DNA of 8,062 nt from CAZIWJ01 sp964542855 (lineage in GTDB: Bacteria > Bacteroidota > Bacteroidia > Cytophagales > Cyclobacteriaceae). The stretch is taken from assembly GCA_964542855.1 (NCBI GenBank), contig CAZIWJ010000165.1, forward strand, positions 1 through 8,062, read 5' to 3'. A program made the translations under genes and the position numbers. The notes beneath the pieces are model-generated. The model was not told the DNA's origin. It made no database searches and worked only from the letters and a program-made list of their open reading frames with translations. Below are positions 5,627 through 8,062 of this stretch, piece after piece; positions within the stretch are counted from its first letter, which is position 1; every line of letters begins with the position of its first letter.

Positions 5627-6586
5627 CTACCAGAGTTGCTGAGGGCAAATAACTTTATTTTTATTATTTAAACGGAAGCTGAGTTGTAATTCGTGGGTTA
5701 GCCCGGCCAGGTTACTAACCGATTGCCTGGTTCCGACGGTGTAATAGTAATTTACCGTGAAGAGGGGAGACGGAGCGAAACCCGCAAAAACAATAATATC
5801 GCCAACTGAACGATACGTGGAACCGAGAGAAACCCGGTTTTTCCAATCTGCCTTTATTCCAGCATCAATTCCCTGGTTCATGCCCCCGATACGGGCCAGG
5901 GCAAAAGGCATAATACCAAAAGGACTGTATGGGAGTTGAAAACGGTACCCACCGTTTACTATGAACCGGTTTTCAACTGCTGTACCCAGGTATTGGGTGT
6001 AACTGGCCCCGAAGTATAACTTTCTGCCGTAAATCCATAAACCGGCCTGTGGCACCAGCGAGTGCCTGGCGTCGGTATTTCCAAGCGCCGGATCATCGAG
6101 TTGGTTAGAAGATATTTTACCGGGGTTTAAAGCCTTGCGAAGGTAGCCGATCCCCAGGCCACCAGAAATTGTCCATTTACCCGATACCGGCAGGTGATAC
6201 GCATAAGTGGCCCTTGCTTCGGTAGTAGAGAAGGCCCCGATAGCATCCTGAACCAGTACGATACCAACACCGTGGTGGGAAAAATTCCGGGCTTTATATT
6301 GATCTTTTTTCGGGCGAAAACGGGAAAACTCCGGTTCAGGTGTAAAACCCCGGTTATTAATACCTATCGGCAGGTGAGCCGATAGGTATAGGGTTTGCGG
6401 GGCCCCTTCAATACCCGACCATTGCTGGCGGGCACCTAACTGAACATCTGTATACTGCTCAATTCCACCAATGGCAGGGTTCACCAGGTAATTATTGGAA
6501 AACCACTGATCGAACGAAGGGCTCTGGCCAAAAGCAACTGACATCGACAGCGTTACCAGCAGGGTTAAAATAGTGTGTTTGTTCAT
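5627..6586 (-). CDS. PorP/SprF family type IX secretion outer-membrane protein
   Basis: A 319-residue protein with a signal peptide (MNKHTILTLLVTLSMSVAFG, cleavage near residue 20). The family opening follows: QSPSFDQWFSNNYLVNPAIGG, then the first strands with ARQQWSGIEGAPQTLYLSAHLPI (52-74). The rest consists of alternating amphipathic strands with frequent aromatic and glycine residues (HHGVGIVLVQDAIGAFS, GKWTISGGLGIGYL, LVPQAGLWIYGRKLYFGASYTQYLG), as expected for an outer-membrane beta-barrel. It ends HELQLSFRLNNKNKVICPQQLW. Length and layout are normal for the family. PorP/SprF proteins work with the T9SS to secrete or anchor specific partner proteins, notably those with type B C-terminal domains. 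The ATG overlaps the stop of the upstream cargo gene by one base (TAATG), suggesting translational coupling. It very probably serves that neighbour; it is one of many paralogues rather than necessarily the essential porP. Confidence 0.93.
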   Translation of the reverse strand: MNKHTILTLLVTLSMSVAFGQSPSFDQWFSNNYLVNPAIGGIEQYTDVQLGARQQWSGIEGAPQTLYLSAHLPIGINNRGFTPEPEFSRFRPKKDQYKARNFSHHGVGIVLVQDAIGAFSTTEARATYAYHLPVSGKWTISGGLGIGYLRKALNPGKISSNQLDDPALGNTDARHSLVPQAGLWIYGRKLYFGASYTQYLGTAVENRFIVNGGYRFQLPYSPFGIMPFALARIGGMNQGIDAGIKADWKNRVSLGSTYRSVGDIIVFAGFAPSPLFTVNYYYTVGTRQSVSNLAGLTHELQLSFRLNNKNKVICPQQLW

Positions 6587-7902
6587 TATCTGATTAAGTT
6601 TAGCGAGCCGGTTTGAGTTTTAAATCCCGGGCGGTCGACCCGGTAGAAATATACGCCCGGTTTCAGTAATTCTCCATCTACTACCCCTTCCCAGTCGTTT
6701 TCATAATTTTGGAAACGGGTTAACAACTCTCCTTCGCGAGAATAAATCCAAACTTTGTTACCGGGGTAACTTTCAATATTGCCGATTTTAAAAGCATCGT
6801 GCTTGCCATCGTTATTGGGTGAAAAGGTATTGTAGATATCCAGTCCGTTTTCTACGTTAAAAGCAATGTTATCTTCTTCGGTGCAGCCGTACTTGTCGGA
6901 AACAGTCAGGTTATACGTTACATCCTCTTTAGGATAAATTACAGGACTGGCAATGGTCGAGTCATTGAAATCAACACCCGGGCTCCAATTATAAAACATG
7001 GAATCCTGGTCAAATACCTCCATCTGAATGCTGTCGCCCAGGTTAACGGTTGTGCTTGTGTTTACAATGTAAGGCTTCAACGGTCCTTCTACTATTACAT
7101 TCACCGTGTCGGTTGCTCCGTAACAGCGGTAACTTTCATCGGAATCCTCACGAGTAAAGGCCGCCAGGTAACGGGTGCTTTCCTCTAAAGGTGGGGTAAC
7201 AAACGTATCGCCGCCTTTCTGTTCTACCTTCAGCGACAGGTAATTAAGTGAATCTGCCTCCTTAAACCATACGTATTGTAAACCCGGGCTAATTCCGGAA
7301 GCTTTTATTTCAACGGAATCTCCCCTGCAAATTACAGTATCTGAAATAACAGGCCTTTCAGGAATATAATAAACTGCCTCGAGGGTATCGTACTGGGTTT
7401 CACCAGTATTTCTACTGGTTACCTGTACTGTGTAAGTACCGGGTTGCTCAATAGCAGGGCTTACTGTTGTATCACCGTGAGACCATTCAATGGTAAAGTC
7501 TTCTGCTTCAAACCCAGACTGGATCCCGTAAGGAATGCGGGGTTCTTTAAAACTACAAATTCTTATGGTATCTTCTTGAAATTTAAGAAAACGGTAACGA
7601 AAGTTAATACGGATTTTATCATCCACTAAACAGCCTTCGGGAGATCTGGCCACTACCCGCAAAATACCTCCACTATTAACTTTGGTATCATTACCTTCAT
7701 TACCATTATTCCACTTTACATCGGTGTAGCTCTTGTCAACGTATAACCTGGTGTGATCATCTTCAAGTACAAAAACCTCATCATTAGTAATTTCCCTGTT
7801 ACTCTTAATGCTGAATTCGCGCCGGGCTTCTGTGCAGTCTGTTTCCTGAGCAGAAACATGGAAAACGGCAATCATTATTGCTATTAACAACCAGTACTTC
7901 AT
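6586..7902 (-). CDS. Secreted protein with T9SS type B (gliding motility) sorting domain
   Basis: A 438-residue exported protein. Residues 1-18 form a signal peptide (MKYWLLIAIMIAVFHVSA). The mature part contains Ig-like beta modules typical of Bacteroidota surface proteins: about 35-100, 108-180 (ending GTYTVQVTSRNTGE), 184-272 (with VICRGDSVEIKASG and ESTRYLAAFT) and 276-350 (with INLGDS-like VNLGDSIQMEV, YNWSPGVDF, VTYNLTVSDKYGC). The last 85 residues are a classic type B C-terminal domain: NTFSPNNDGKHDAFKIGNIE (358-377), YPGNKVWIYSREGELL (379-394), NDWEGVVDG (402-410) and KPGVYFYRVD (414-423). This domain directs export through the T9SS and attachment at, or release from, the cell surface. 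The ATG precedes the signal peptide directly. It is first in an operon with PorP/SprF. It is shorter than SprB-type adhesins, and no enzyme domain is seen, so an adhesive or structural role is likely. Confidence 0.92.
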   Translation of the reverse strand: MKYWLLIAIMIAVFHVSAQETDCTEARREFSIKSNREITNDEVFVLEDDHTRLYVDKSYTDVKWNNGNEGNDTKVNSGGILRVVARSPEGCLVDDKIRINFRYRFLKFQEDTIRICSFKEPRIPYGIQSGFEAEDFTIEWSHGDTTVSPAIEQPGTYTVQVTSRNTGETQYDTLEAVYYIPERPVISDTVICRGDSVEIKASGISPGLQYVWFKEADSLNYLSLKVEQKGGDTFVTPPLEESTRYLAAFTREDSDESYRCYGATDTVNVIVEGPLKPYIVNTSTTVNLGDSIQMEVFDQDSMFYNWSPGVDFNDSTIASPVIYPKEDVTYNLTVSDKYGCTEEDNIAFNVENGLDIYNTFSPNNDGKHDAFKIGNIESYPGNKVWIYSREGELLTRFQNYENDWEGVVDGELLKPGVYFYRVDRPGFKTQTGSLNLIR

Positions 7903-7993
7903 AAGTGTATAATTGGTGTTGTTGATGTTACTCGTAATACCGGTTACTGCGTTACTGTAACTGGTTAACTAATCACTAAAATATTACATTTTT

Positions 7994-8001
7994 CAAATAT
8001 A
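7994..8001 (-). promoter_or_regulatory. Candidate -7 box for the T9SS cargo-PorP/SprF operon
   Basis: On the minus strand TATATTTG fits TAnnTTTG exactly, inside AT-rich DNA about 95 bp upstream of the cargo ATG. The predicted transcript start is near 7988, giving a leader of about 85 nt. The -33 element is not clear (GTTTCAATTTTAC lies at about the right distance but lacks a good TTG). Confidence 0.45.
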
Positions 8002-8018
8002 TTTCTAATCTAGTAAAA

Positions 8019-8057
8019 TTGAAACGATATTAATAAAATTATATTAAAACGTTTCAA
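8019..8057. promoter_or_regulatory. Operator-like inverted repeat upstream of the T9SS operon
   Basis: TTGAAACG (8019-8026) and CGTTTCAA (8050-8057) are perfect 8-bp inverted arms separated by 23 bp, so their centres are 31 bp apart, close to three helical turns. They lie just upstream of the candidate promoter. The right arm sits in AAACGTTT, itself a small palindrome. The arms could bind a regulator of the cargo operon or of a gene to the right of the window. Confidence 0.35.
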
Positions 8058-8062
8058 AAGTC

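Overview
The window looks like a stretch of a Bacteroidota chromosome, probably from the Cytophagales or a related gliding or surface-secreting lineage. The basis is a pair of genes belonging to the type IX secretion system (T9SS): a secreted protein with a gliding-motility (type B) C-terminal sorting domain, and a PorP/SprF outer-membrane protein. Start regions are A/T-rich with no strong Shine-Dalgarno sequences, and TAnnTTTG-type -7 boxes are present; both are typical of this phylum. I cannot name the species. All convincing genes lie on the minus strand, so they read from right to left.

In transcription order: (1) 8062-7903 is an AT-rich upstream region with a good -7 box and an operator-like inverted repeat. 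(2) 7902-5627 is a two-gene operon, T9SS type B cargo followed by PorP/SprF, joined by a TAATG stop/start overlap. (3) 5545-4235 is an unnamed helical cytoplasmic protein whose N-terminus carries a helix-turn-helix-like module. Its reading frame extends about 70 codons upstream of the first usable standard start and is interrupted by a TAG at codon 3 of the natural ATG frame. An intrinsic terminator follows at 4194-4173. (4) 4094-3948 is a 48-residue single-pass membrane protein, then a calcineurin-like phosphoesterase (3920-3006) and a flavin-reductase-family protein (2959-2459). Short gaps of 27 and 46 nt suggest these three may be co-transcribed. (5) 2283-1189 is a CBS-domain site-2 protease and 1041-268 is exonuclease III. 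They are separated by a 147-nt gap full of potential RNA hairpins.

The enzymes here (DNA repair nuclease, membrane protease, phosphoesterase, flavin reductase) look like ordinary housekeeping genes without a shared pathway. The points that deserve a second look are the amber-interrupted HTH-like gene, the tiny membrane protein, and several palindromes or alternative hairpins in intergenic DNA. I saw no CRISPR array, rRNA or tRNA gene, insertion sequence or phage gene. I do not see a clear novel multi-gene system. Positions 1-267 contain no gene I can support.
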